A DNA stretch of 64,000 bases from Halosolutus gelatinilyticus (GCF_023028105.1 NZ_CP095491.1:2852001-2916000); one strand, 5' to 3'. Shown: positions 54,059 through 62,366, numbered from the stretch's first letter. Made by a program: numbers and translations. The notes: generated from the letters alone by a model not told the origin.

Positions 54059-54721
54059 TTAGCTGTAGTGGTCCGGCGAGTGGCCGTTTTCGATCGTCGC
54101 GGCGATCAGCTCCGAGACGGCCCGTCGAAGGTGCTGGGAGACCGCCGAATCGGAGATGTCGAGCCGTTCGGCGAGTTCGTCCTGTGTGATCGTCCGAGGA
54201 ACGTCGTAGTAGCCGGCCGCGTACGCCATCGTGAGGACCTCTCTCTGTCGATCGGTCAGGAAGTAGGTCTCGTCGTCGGAAACCGTGGAGTCGTACAGTT
54301 GCGCGATGCGAAACGAGACGCCGCGGTCGCGACACCGCGATCGAAACGCGGTCAGCGCGTCTCTATCCGGAAGGTACACGCGGACGGTCCACCTCCCCTG
54401 TCCGCCCGTGATCGAAAAGGCGAACAGGCCGTCCGCCGCGCACCGATCGGGAACGATCTCGAGGTCAGTCTCGACCGCGAATCGGTAGATCGCCCGGTGT
54501 TCGAACGTGGCGATGCGGGTCGGTTCCGAGACGGTGGGATCGGCGTCCATCGCGTCCTCGAGGCGTGCGAACTCGTCGCCGAACGCCGAGACGAACTGCA
54601 GGCGCCGATCGTTCCCCCGCGTCCCGTACTCGTACGTGAGCGTCGTCCCGGGATGGCGCTCCATCGTCGGAACCAGCGGAAGGTCGTCGTGGACGAGGTG
54701 GACTTCTGCGATAAATCCCAT
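54059..54721 (-). CDS. Bat-type HTH-10 transcriptional regulator
   Basis: 220 residues from ATG 54721. The N-terminal domain (GFIAEVHLVHDDLPLVPTMERHPGTTLTYEYG...) is the GAF/BAT-like sensor seen in bacterio-opsin-activator homologues, and the C-terminal HTH-10 domain has LTDRQREVLTMAYAAGYYDVPRTITQDELAERLDISDSAVSQHLRRAVSELI. I prefer this ATG to the one at 54760, because the TATA-like TATAAATA (54760-54767) would overlap a start there. It is a one-component sensor-regulator; the motif copy in its own promoter suggests it is part of the island regulon. Confidence 0.88.
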   Translation of the reverse strand: MGFIAEVHLVHDDLPLVPTMERHPGTTLTYEYGTRGNDRRLQFVSAFGDEFARLEDAMDADPTVSEPTRIATFEHRAIYRFAVETDLEIVPDRCAADGLFAFSITGGQGRWTVRVYLPDRDALTAFRSRCRDRGVSFRIAQLYDSTVSDDETYFLTDRQREVLTMAYAAGYYDVPRTITQDELAERLDISDSAVSQHLRRAVSELIAATIENGHSPDHYS

Positions 54722-54759
54722 CGAGCTGTCGGTGTGGGACCGCTCCGAGCGGCGGCCCA

Positions 54760-54779
54760 TATTTATACAGCGAGTAACG
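54760..54779 (-). promoter_or_regulatory. bipartite promoter motif, copy 14
   Basis: On the minus strand: CGTTACT, spacer CGCTG, TATAAATA. The right box ends 38 nt before the chosen ATG of the Bat-type gene. Confidence 0.55.
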
Positions 54780-54845
54780 ACGGTTGCACCGCACGAACCG
54801 CCGGCCGGCGACTCGCTGCGCGCCGTCGTGCGTCGGATCGTCGGC

Positions 54846-56534
54846 TCACTGCATGTAGCCGAGATCGGCCAATCGTTCGGTCACGCCCTCGCCCGCCTCG
54901 GGTCGTTCGTCGCCGTCCTGATCGTACGCCGGGTAGGACGTCGATCCGACGGAGTCGACGACGGGGACGACGCTGCCGTCCATGCGATCGCTGTAGGGGA
55001 CGCCCATCGCGGCCATGATCGTCGGTGCGACGTCGAAGATGTGGGTCCGATCGATCGCGGCGTCCTCGTCGATCCCCTCGCCCGTCGCGACGAAGACCCC
55101 GTCGAGCTTGTGATTCCAGGGTTCGGCCGGCCCGAAGTAGTCGCCGTCGCTTGGGCCGACCTGCTCCGTAAGGGCGTGATCGAAGTCCTTCGGGATCGTG
55201 ACGATGTCGACGGTGTGATCGCTCCGATCGCCGTGGAAATACCGCTCTCTCGGCGCGACCGTCTCGAAGAACGGCTCGCCGTCGGGCGTTTCGACCCCCT
55301 GCAGCGCCCTGATCAGCTCCTCTCGCAGTTGCTCGTACTCGTCGGGCGGGACGACGCCGTCGGGGTCTCGGCCCTGGAGGTTGATCCGAACGCCGAGTTC
55401 GGTGCGGGCGCGGACGTACGCCTTCGATCGTTCGAAATCGACCTGCTCGTTCGCCGTCCGCGAGACGCCGCCGGGGGCGTACGCCCTCGCGACGTCGGCC
55501 AGGCCGACTCGTTCGAGGGCGGTCCTGATTCGGCTCGCGGTCACGCCGAACTGGGCGGCGACGGACGCCGCGCGGGCGACCGTTCCCGGCTCCCAGGTGT
55601 CGCACTCCTCGCCCTCGCGGAGCCGTCGGCGCATCGGCGTCCACGACGGCATCCCCTTGCCGCCGATGGTCGTCTCGAGGTAGCCCTCATCGCGGAGGAA
55701 CTCGTTGATCCGGAACTCGTACCCCTCGTACGGGCCCATTCCGTGGTCGCTCACGAGGAAGACGCGGTCCGGATCGCACGCCTCCAGGATCGCGGCGATC
55801 TGGTCGTCGGTCTCCTCGTAGACCAGTTCGACCGCGCCTTCGTCGCCGTCGAACTCGTGGAAGACGGTGTCCGTCTTCTGGAACTGGACGAACCCGAAGT
55901 CGGGATCGAACTCGCCGACGAGGTAGCGAAACGCCTCGCCGCGCATCCGGATCAGGCGCCGATACTCCGCGAGTTTCTCGGCGTCGGACAGCGAGTCGTC
56001 GTCGCGGGTGTATCTCGGGTAGACGCGGTAGTCGCCGATCGCGTCGCGAACCTCGTCGAGAAGGCCTTCGGGGTGGCAAAGCGGGTCCTCGGGGCCGAGG
56101 AAGCCGGGGATCACCGCGCCGTCGAACTCGTCTGGCGGGTGAGTCACGGGTGCGTTGACCACGACGCTCGAACGATCGTGCCGGTCCAGCAGCGTCCACA
56201 GCGGGTGTTCGTGGACGTCCTCGTTGCTCGTCACGTGCCAGTCGTAGCCGTCGTAGCCGACGAAACCGATCGCGCCGTGTTTCCCGGGGTTGACGCCGGT
56301 GTAGATCGACGGCCAGGCGCTGGGCGTCCACGGCGGAATCTGCGATTCGAGCGGTGCGGTGACGCCCTCGGAGCAGAGTCGCTCGATGGTCGGTATTCGA
56401 TCGGCCTCGAACAGTCGCTCGAAGACCGGCAGGCAGCCGGCGTCGATCCCGATGAGAAGCGTCTCCACGCTGGTCGTTTCGTTCGCGGTACTCCTCGTCG
56501 GTGCGTCGTCGTCTCGATGGAACGTCCGGGTCAT
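54846..56534 (-). CDS. type I phosphodiesterase/nucleotide-pyrophosphatase-like metalloenzyme
   Basis: 562 residues of the alkaline-phosphatase-fold superfamily. The first metal site is in LLIGIDAGCLPVFERLF, the nucleophile region is PPWTPSAWPSIYTGVNPGKHGAIGF, and the second metal motif is LVSDHGMGPYEGYEFRINEFLRDEGYLE; late ligands lie in DRTHIFDVAPTIMAAMGVP. No signal peptide is visible, so it acts in the cytoplasm at this start. Homologues of this shape recur in archaeal and bacterial polysaccharide loci and may transfer or hydrolyse phospho-groups on glycans. Motif copy 15 lies upstream. Confidence 0.88.
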   Translation of the reverse strand: MTRTFHRDDDAPTRSTANETTSVETLLIGIDAGCLPVFERLFEADRIPTIERLCSEGVTAPLESQIPPWTPSAWPSIYTGVNPGKHGAIGFVGYDGYDWHVTSNEDVHEHPLWTLLDRHDRSSVVVNAPVTHPPDEFDGAVIPGFLGPEDPLCHPEGLLDEVRDAIGDYRVYPRYTRDDDSLSDAEKLAEYRRLIRMRGEAFRYLVGEFDPDFGFVQFQKTDTVFHEFDGDEGAVELVYEETDDQIAAILEACDPDRVFLVSDHGMGPYEGYEFRINEFLRDEGYLETTIGGKGMPSWTPMRRRLREGEECDTWEPGTVARAASVAAQFGVTASRIRTALERVGLADVARAYAPGGVSRTANEQVDFERSKAYVRARTELGVRINLQGRDPDGVVPPDEYEQLREELIRALQGVETPDGEPFFETVAPRERYFHGDRSDHTVDIVTIPKDFDHALTEQVGPSDGDYFGPAEPWNHKLDGVFVATGEGIDEDAAIDRTHIFDVAPTIMAAMGVPYSDRMDGSVVPVVDSVGSTSYPAYDQDGDERPEAGEGVTERLADLGYMQ

Positions 56535-56652
56535 CGGTGCAGTAGGTCTCGTTCGTGGCTAGGGGTTCCGATCGACCGCTTCCGAGACGTCCTCGGCGGT
56601 CTCGTTCGGTCTAACACGGTACTCTATCTTCCCGCGAGGGAGCCGATAGACT

Positions 56653-56672
56653 TCATTATCGTTCCGTTAAAC
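56653..56672 (-). promoter_or_regulatory. bipartite promoter motif, copy 15
   Basis: On the minus strand: GTTTAAC, spacer GGAAC, GATAATGA. It points to the phosphodiesterase-like gene, 118 nt before its ATG, and is the right-most clear copy. Confidence 0.6.
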
Positions 56673-56815
56673 CCGCGAAGAAGGCGCATCGAGGCGACCG
56701 AGTTCGCGTCACCGGGACTGTTCTCTCGCGTTCGTTTCGGAGGACCGTCGTCCCGCCTCCGATCAAACCGGCACCGGACATCGCGACCCGCGCGTCGCGC
56801 CGTGGACTCGCGGTA

Positions 56816-57943
56816 TTAGTCGTCACTCTCGGCGGCGTTCGTCGCCTCGCCGCTCTCCGCCGCCTGCGACCTGTTCCCGGCTTTCGCCTTGCTGTCCACG
56901 CTGACGCCTTCCCAGTCGTGATCCGCGTGGTACCCTTCGCGCTCCTGGGCGCTCGGTGCGACGCGGATGAACTCGGCCTTCCGGCGGGCGTCGGCGATCG
57001 TGTGCCCGCCGCAGTAGGAGAGCCCGGACTGGATGCCGGCGCAGAACTCGTCGACGACCTCGGCGACCGGGCCCTTGTAGGGCGTCAGCGCCTCGACGCC
57101 CTCGTCGGCGCGGACGTCGGTCTCCTTGTCGTCGCGCTTCTCGGCGGCGGTCGTGGTCGCCATCCCTCGGGAGCGCTTGTACCGGGTGCCGTCGACCTCG
57201 ACGACCGCGCCGGGTGCTTCCTCGGTGCCGGCGAAGAGACTCCCGAGCATCACGGTGTCCGCCCCGGCCATCAGCGCCTTCACCGCGTCTCCGGACGTCC
57301 GAATACCCCCGTCCGCGCAGATCGTGACGTCCAGGCCCTCGGCCGCCGTCGTGCAATCGTCGACGGCGGTCAGTTGCGGAACGCCGGCGCCGGCGACCTT
57401 CCGGGTCGTACAGTGCGATCCCGGGCCGATTCCGATCTTCACGCAGTCGGCGCCGGCCGCCGCGAGATCCTCGACGCCCGCCGGCGTGGCGACGTTGCCG
57501 GCGACGAGATCCGTCTCCGGGAATTCCTGGTGGAGGGTTGCGACGGCGTCGATCGTCCGTTCGAGGTGGCCGTGGGCCACGTCGACCACGAGCGCGTCGA
57601 CGCCCGCCTCGACGAGGGCCCCGCTCCGATCGACGTAATCCTCGTTGATCCCGACCGCGGCGCCCACTCGCTCACCGGCGGCGATCACTTCCTCGATCTG
57701 TTCGGCCTGTTCCCCCGGCGTGAGAAATCGGTGCAGCACGCCGATTCCCCCGGCACGCGAGAGTTCGATCGCGAGTTCCGCCTCGGTGACGGTGTCCATG
57801 GCCGCGGAAACGAGCGGCGCGTCCAGGTCGACGTTCGGCGTGAGCGCCGTCGAGAGGTCCACGTCGCTGCGGCTATCGACCGGCGATCGCTTCGGGAGTA
57901 GAAGCACGTCACCGTAGCTCAACCCCGTGCGTAAATCGTTCAT
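56816..57943 (-). CDS. IMP dehydrogenase/GMP reductase family protein without CBS domains
   Basis: 375 residues, a (beta/alpha)8 barrel of the IMPDH/GMPR family. The N-terminal LSYGDVLLLPKRSPVDSRSDVDLSTALTPNVDLDAPLVSAAMDTVTE, the catalytic loop GIGPGSHCTTRKVAGAGVPQ (Cys near 178) and the NAD/IMP loop CADGGIRTSGDAVKALMAGADTVMLGSLFAG are intact; a flap with TPYKGPVAEVVDEFCAGIQSGLSYCGG follows. The CBS pair normally inserted in IMPDH is missing, as in GMP reductases and some archaeal IMPDH-like proteins. Either IMP to XMP or GMP to IMP is possible. A hydrophilic tail of about 30 residues ends it. Confidence 0.9.
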   Translation of the reverse strand: MNDLRTGLSYGDVLLLPKRSPVDSRSDVDLSTALTPNVDLDAPLVSAAMDTVTEAELAIELSRAGGIGVLHRFLTPGEQAEQIEEVIAAGERVGAAVGINEDYVDRSGALVEAGVDALVVDVAHGHLERTIDAVATLHQEFPETDLVAGNVATPAGVEDLAAAGADCVKIGIGPGSHCTTRKVAGAGVPQLTAVDDCTTAAEGLDVTICADGGIRTSGDAVKALMAGADTVMLGSLFAGTEEAPGAVVEVDGTRYKRSRGMATTTAAEKRDDKETDVRADEGVEALTPYKGPVAEVVDEFCAGIQSGLSYCGGHTIADARRKAEFIRVAPSAQEREGYHADHDWEGVSVDSKAKAGNRSQAAESGEATNAAESDD

Positions 57944-58055
57944 GACCCCTTCCTACTCACGAGCCCCGCCCTATAAGGATCTCGGCTTGCGAGCGGCGCG
58001 AATCGACGGGGCGATCGGCGGCCGGGAACTCCGCGGGAATCGAGGCCGACGGCCG

Positions 58056-58316
58056 TCACGCGGGTTCGATCCGCCCGAGCGCGTCGTCGCGCGTGAAAGC
58101 CTCCTCCTCGTCGCATTCGATCGCGACGAGCTCGCCGGCGACGGGCGCCGGCACGTCGACGCTGACCTTCTCGATCTGGATCTCGCAGACGGGTTCGCCG
58201 GCCTCGACGCGCCGACCCTCCCTCGCGAACCAGTTGACGACGACGGCCTCCGTCTCCTCGACGTCCTCGGGCCAGACGTCGGCCGCCTCGATGGCGATCC
58301 GATCGGGTTCGGTCAT
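58056..58316 (-). CDS. free-standing lipoyl-domain protein
   Basis: 86 residues, a single biotinyl/lipoyl domain: WFAREGRRVEAGEPVCEIQIEKVSVDVPAPVAGELVAIECDEEEAF. The modified Lys is in IEKVSVD. It starts next to the stop of the E1 beta gene (22 nt) and thus probably serves as the swinging arm of this 2-oxoacid dehydrogenase. The usual E2 acyltransferase catalytic domain is absent from it and from the neighbourhood. Confidence 0.9.
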   Translation of the reverse strand: MTEPDRIAIEAADVWPEDVEETEAVVVNWFAREGRRVEAGEPVCEIQIEKVSVDVPAPVAGELVAIECDEEEAFTRDDALGRIEPA

Positions 58317-58338
58317 CGGTGATCGTCCCCGACCATCG

Positions 58339-59364
58339 TTACGAGCAGACCGATCGGACCGCCGCTTCGATATCGTCGACGTTCGGAACGACCTCGTCCT
58401 CCATCGGCCGGGCGTACGGGATCGGAACGTCCGGAACGGCGACCCGCTCGACCGCTTCGAGCTCGGCGAGGCGTTCTTCGGCGACGGTCGCGACGATCTC
58501 GCCCGTTACCCCGAACGACAGGTAATCCTCGTCGACGACGACGAGTCGGCCGGTCTTGCCGATCGACTCCAGGATCGTCTCCGTATCGAGGGGGACGAGC
58601 GACCGGAGGTCGATCACCTCGACGTCGATCCCGTCCTCGGCGAGCGTCTCGGCCGCCTCGAACGCCCGGTGGACGTGGAGGCCGAGCGTGACGACGGTGA
58701 CGTCCGCACCCTCGCGTTTGACGTCGGCGCTGCCGAACGGGATCACGTACGGCTCCTCCGGCACGGCCGTTTTCGGCCCGTCGGGGGCGGGCATCCAGCC
58801 GATCCCCATCAGGCGCTTGTGGAACAGGTAGACGACCGGATCGTCGTCGCGGATAGCGTTGTGCATCAGTCCCTTCGCGTCGTAGGCGGTCGACGGAACG
58901 ACGACCTTCATCCCCGGGAGGTGGGCGAAGGTGCCGTACAGCGTCTGGGAGTGCTGGGCGGCGTCGTTGTACGTGCCGCCGACGGCCGCCGTCAGCACCA
59001 TCGGCACGGCGACGCTCCCGCCGCTCATGTACGCGGTCTTCGCCATCACGTTGTAGATCTGGTCCATCGCGACGCCGAAGAAGTCGACGAACATGAGTTC
59101 GGCGATCGGGCGCATCCCCCGCTGGGCGGCGCCGACCGCCGCCCCGAGGTACGCGGTTTCGCTGATCGGCACGTCCATAACCCGATCGCGGCCGAACTCC
59201 TCGAGTAACCCCTCGGTGCTGTCGAAGATGCCGCCGTAGTCGGCGACGTCTTCGCCCATGTAGAAGACCTCGTCGTTCTCGCGCATCTCGTGACCGATCG
59301 CCTCGACCATCGCGCGGCTCATCGTCAGGTCTCGCTCGATCGCTTGCGGTTCCTGTTGTGCCAT
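58339..59364 (-). CDS. 2-oxoacid dehydrogenase E1 component, beta subunit
   Basis: 341 residues starting MAQQEPQAIERDLTMSRAMVEAIGHEM. The E1 beta fold of pyruvate/acetoin/branched-chain dehydrogenases is clear: VFYMGEDVADYGGIFDSTEGLLEEFG, DVPISETAYLGAAVGAAQRGMRPIAELMFVDFFGVAMDQI and, in the C-terminal domain, DVTVVTLGLHVHRAFEAAETLAEDGIDVEVIDLRSLVPLD. It pairs with the alpha subunit to bind thiamine diphosphate at the interface. Its ATG overlaps the alpha-subunit TGA by one base. The frame is open upstream, but that part is antisense-like noise over the alpha gene. Confidence 0.94.
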   Translation of the reverse strand: MAQQEPQAIERDLTMSRAMVEAIGHEMRENDEVFYMGEDVADYGGIFDSTEGLLEEFGRDRVMDVPISETAYLGAAVGAAQRGMRPIAELMFVDFFGVAMDQIYNVMAKTAYMSGGSVAVPMVLTAAVGGTYNDAAQHSQTLYGTFAHLPGMKVVVPSTAYDAKGLMHNAIRDDDPVVYLFHKRLMGIGWMPAPDGPKTAVPEEPYVIPFGSADVKREGADVTVVTLGLHVHRAFEAAETLAEDGIDVEVIDLRSLVPLDTETILESIGKTGRLVVVDEDYLSFGVTGEIVATVAEERLAELEAVERVAVPDVPIPYARPMEDEVVPNVDDIEAAVRSVCS

Positions 59365-60410
59365 CAGTCGCCACCTCCGGGTTCCGCGAGTTCGTGAGTC
59401 GGTTCGTCGGTCGTCGCGCCGGACGGCGGATTCACGAAGACGTCCTCGTACGCGTCCTCGGGATCGGGTTCCGGCTGCTCTTTGGCCCACGCGATCGCCT
59501 CGTCGACGCGATCGCGAGCGGGCTCGCGGATCTCGTCGAGGTCGCCGTCGTCGACTCCCGCGGCCCGCAGCTCTTCGGCGAGCCGTTCGATCGAATCCCG
59601 GCCCTGTGCCGCTTCCTTGTCTTCGTCCGGCCGGTACGTTTCGGGGTCGCCCATGAAGTGGCCCATCCGGCGGTGAACCTGAACCTCCAGCAGCGTCGGC
59701 CCGTTGCCCGCCCGGGCGCGACCGATCGCCTCTTCGGCGGCGTCGTACACGGCCGTGGCGTCGTCGTAGTCGACGCGAACTCCCGGCATATCGAACCCGC
59801 CGGCGCGCTGGGACCCGTCTTCGACGTCGCTGACGCGCTCTTTCGGCATGCTGATCGCCCAGTCGTTGTCCTCGACGACGAAGACGACCGGCAGTTTCTG
59901 CACGGCCGCCAGGTTGAGCGACTCGAGAAAGGCGCCCTGGCTGATCGCTCCCTCGCCGAGGTACGCCGCCGCCACGCCGTCCTCGTTTCGTTTCTTCGCC
60001 GCGAGACCCGCTCCGACTGCGGGCGGACACCCCTCCGCGATGATGCCGCTGCAGGCGAAGTTCACGTCCGGATCGTAGAGGTGCATGTGCCCACCTTTCC
60101 CGCCGCTGAGGCCGGGTTTGCGGCCGAAAATTTCGGCCGTCATTCGGTTTAGGTCGACCCCCTTCGCGATCGCGACGTGGTGGGGCCGGTGCGGTGCCGT
60201 CACCGCGTCGTCGTCGCGCAGGTGCTGACAGACGCCGACGGCGGCCGCCTCCTGTCCCGCCGCGAGGTGGAGTTCGCCGGGGATCGGTCCCGCCGAGATG
60301 TCGAACGCCGGTTGTTTCCCCTCCAGATACTCCTCCTGGAGGCGCTCCTCGTAGTACCGCGCCGTGACCATGTCCTCGAACATGGCTTGTAATTCGGTAA
60401 CAGCCACCAT
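59364..60410 (-). CDS. 2-oxoacid dehydrogenase E1 component, alpha subunit
   Basis: 348 residues, thiamine-diphosphate-dependent. Seen: the alpha signature FEDMVTARYYEERLQEEYLEGK, PHRPHHVAIAKGVD, GRKPGLSGGKGGHMHLYDPDVNF and the ThDP/Mg motif LGEGAISQGAFLESLNLAAVQKLPVVFVVEDN, then the phosphorylation-loop-like ISMPKERVSDVEDGSQRAGGFDMPGV. The GGHMH and ISAGPIPGELHLAAGQEAA features point to the acetoin/branched-chain-type subfamily more than pyruvate. First gene of the operon E1 alpha, E1 beta, lipoyl protein. Confidence 0.94.
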   Translation of the reverse strand: MVAVTELQAMFEDMVTARYYEERLQEEYLEGKQPAFDISAGPIPGELHLAAGQEAAAVGVCQHLRDDDAVTAPHRPHHVAIAKGVDLNRMTAEIFGRKPGLSGGKGGHMHLYDPDVNFACSGIIAEGCPPAVGAGLAAKKRNEDGVAAAYLGEGAISQGAFLESLNLAAVQKLPVVFVVEDNDWAISMPKERVSDVEDGSQRAGGFDMPGVRVDYDDATAVYDAAEEAIGRARAGNGPTLLEVQVHRRMGHFMGDPETYRPDEDKEAAQGRDSIERLAEELRAAGVDDGDLDEIREPARDRVDEAIAWAKEQPEPDPEDAYEDVFVNPPSGATTDEPTHELAEPGGGD

Positions 60411-60447
60411 GGAATTCCTCGGGGTTCTACACCAGCCTCCTACTTGA

Positions 60448-60633
60448 GCGTATCCGGGGGTCGCAGGGGCGCAGAATCGGATTTTTGTTGCCGACGTTCG
60501 GCGGTATTACGGGGCGTATACGTCTCTACTGGATCTACAGGGCGGAGGTATCGCCGAACTCGAGGAGCGATTACCCGAAGCGGGGCTTTCCGATTTCTTC
60601 GATCAACGCACGGCGAATCGACCACCACTTTGA
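60448..60633 (+). pseudogene. C-terminal fragment of an unidentified gene
   Basis: A 61-codon frame between two stops with no usable start codon encodes NRIFVADVRRYYGAYTSL, LDLQGGGIAELEERL and PEAGLSDFFDQRTANRPPL. The residue balance is that of a real haloarchaeal protein, while the other frames there are Arg/Ser-rich. It looks like the tail of a deleted gene. I do not recognise the family. Confidence 0.4.
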
Positions 60634-60679
60634 GGTAGCTCTCTAGTGTGCATACTCGCGGCCGTAGGAGTCCTCCACC

Positions 60680-62014
60680 ATGTCCATCTGCTCGCTCACC
60701 AAGATTCGGTCCCGATGGCTCGCCGTCCTCGGTTTGACCGTTGCCGTCCTGTTCGGCGGCGGACTCGTCGCGTACTTCCTGACCGCGTGGCCGATGATCG
60801 CGACCGACGCGGCGTTCTTCCAGCACGTGGGTTGGTACATCATCGAAGGCGGCGTTCCGTACGTCGACGTTTGGGACGTGAATCCGCCCATTCCGTTCGC
60901 GATCACGGCCGTCCTCGCCCTCCTCTCAGGCGGCGATATGCTCGTCCTTCACGGCCTCAGCGTGCTGCTCACGGAACTCGTCGCCGCCGCGAGCGTCCTG
61001 CTCGTCGGATGGGTGGCGTACCGCGTGACCGAGGACGACGCGGCGGCGGTCTCCGCCGGGCTGACGATGTTCGTCGTCCCGGAGCTCTTCGCCCTCCCGC
61101 TGCTGGGCGTCCGGGCGCAGTTCTATTCGCTGTTTTTCGGCGTCCTCGCACTTGCGCTCGCCCTGTCCGATCGGCCGTTTCTCGCCGGGGTCGCCGCGGC
61201 GCTGAGCGCCGGTTCGTGGCAGTCGGGGACCGCTTTCGCACCGCTGGTCGTCGGAATTGCGTACCAGCGAAACGGTGGGAAGGATGCGCTCTCGGCGATC
61301 GCGGGAGCCGCCGTCGTGACCGGAGCCGTCGTCCTCGCGTTCGCGCTTGCGGGTGCGCTCGTTCCCATGGTCGTACAGACGGTGGTCGCGCCGCTGGTCG
61401 CCGGGTCGTCGTATACGCTGGCCCAGCGCATCTACTTGATACTGATCGTGTTCGGCTACGGGGCGGTGCTGCTCCCGGTAGCGCTCTACGGCTGGGCCCG
61501 CGCCGCCCGCGACTTCCGGACGCACTGGTGGCTGCCCGCGGGCGGGGCGATATTCGCCTTTCAGGTGCTGATTATCGACATGGACGGCTCGACGGACGCG
61601 CTCCTGTGGGTCACGTTCGTCGCGCTCGGCGTGGCCGTCGCCGTGAAGCGGATGCCCTCGCGGCGGTCGGACGCGACGAACTCCCGCGAGCGCGACGCGC
61701 GCCGTGCGCGCCGCTACCGGTGGATCGCCGTCGTCGTCGTCGCGTTGATCGTCGTCTCGGGATTCGGCTGGAACGTCGGCTCCCCGCCCCCGAAATCGAC
61801 GCTCGAGGCGATGGAGCAAGAGGCCGATCCTGGCGAACCCACGCCGATAACGGTGACGCGGGATGACGCGGACGTCCCGTCGATTCGAACCATCTACTGG
61901 GAGAAGAGAACGCCCGAGACCTGTCACTACCGGCTGAGCTGGAACGAACTGCGGTGGATCTCGAGGACCGACAGCCGACTGGACGCTCGCGAATGCGGCG
62001 GATGGCTGAACTGA
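60680..62014 (+). CDS. polytopic GT-C/GT39-like membrane protein
   Basis: 444 residues with about ten membrane helices. The first outer loop carries ATDAAFFQHVGWYIIEGGVPYVDVWDVNPPIPFAITAVL, the loop pattern of PMT/ArnT-like polyprenyl-phosphate-sugar glycosyltransferases (acidic residue, PY-D-WD-PP). The last part is a short outer domain with two Cys (ETCHYRLSW, DARECGGW). It may glycosylate an outer acceptor using the polyprenyl-phosphate sugar made by the DPM-like enzyme of the island. Arg/Ser-rich RRSDATNSRERDARRARR forms a cytoplasmic loop. ATG 60680 lies in a CACCATGTCC context; an ATG 34 nt upstream is out of frame. Confidence 0.8.
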   Translation: MSICSLTKIRSRWLAVLGLTVAVLFGGGLVAYFLTAWPMIATDAAFFQHVGWYIIEGGVPYVDVWDVNPPIPFAITAVLALLSGGDMLVLHGLSVLLTELVAAASVLLVGWVAYRVTEDDAAAVSAGLTMFVVPELFALPLLGVRAQFYSLFFGVLALALALSDRPFLAGVAAALSAGSWQSGTAFAPLVVGIAYQRNGGKDALSAIAGAAVVTGAVVLAFALAGALVPMVVQTVVAPLVAGSSYTLAQRIYLILIVFGYGAVLLPVALYGWARAARDFRTHWWLPAGGAIFAFQVLIIDMDGSTDALLWVTFVALGVAVAVKRMPSRRSDATNSRERDARRARRYRWIAVVVVALIVVSGFGWNVGSPPPKSTLEAMEQEADPGEPTPITVTRDDADVPSIRTIYWEKRTPETCHYRLSWNELRWISRTDSRLDARECGGWLN

Positions 62015-62366
62015 ATTGATCGTGAGCGGTCGTTCGGCGTCTCGATCGCACTCGCCTCGCGAACGATCGACTCGACATCGCTACCGCCGTTCCGGTCATC
62101 GGTTCGCCAACCGGACGCAACGGTGACCGTCGTTCGACGATCCGCGAGCCACGCACCCCCTCGGGAATTTCCTTTCGGTGCGGATCGGGAATTCCACGCT
62201 GGGAGGCCGAAGCGACGGCGAGCGGGGCACTCCATCAGGTTCCGAAGTCACAGGTCACGTCATACCTCGTGCCGATCGCAGGGTCGCGGGGTACGCGATC
62301 GTTGTAATGGGTACACAATTGTAGGGTAACTCATACAGCGATTTTCGAGAAGGAAGACGTAGATCT
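62015..62366. other. intergenic region, nothing recognised
   Basis: About 350 bases. No credible gene, repeat or clear promoter apart from a weakly AT-rich stretch (62305-62345) before the small membrane-protein gene. Confidence 0.5.

Noticed and set aside
59365-60030. Upstream extension of the E1 beta frame into the E1 alpha gene
   Set aside because: This part is Arg/Gly-rich and lies out of frame over a clear gene; the conserved start of E1 beta is at 59364.
60505-60524. Possible sixteenth copy of the bipartite motif (TATTACG-N5-TATACGTC)
   Set aside because: The right box deviates from KATARTRA and the site lies inside the start-less coding fragment, so it was not counted.
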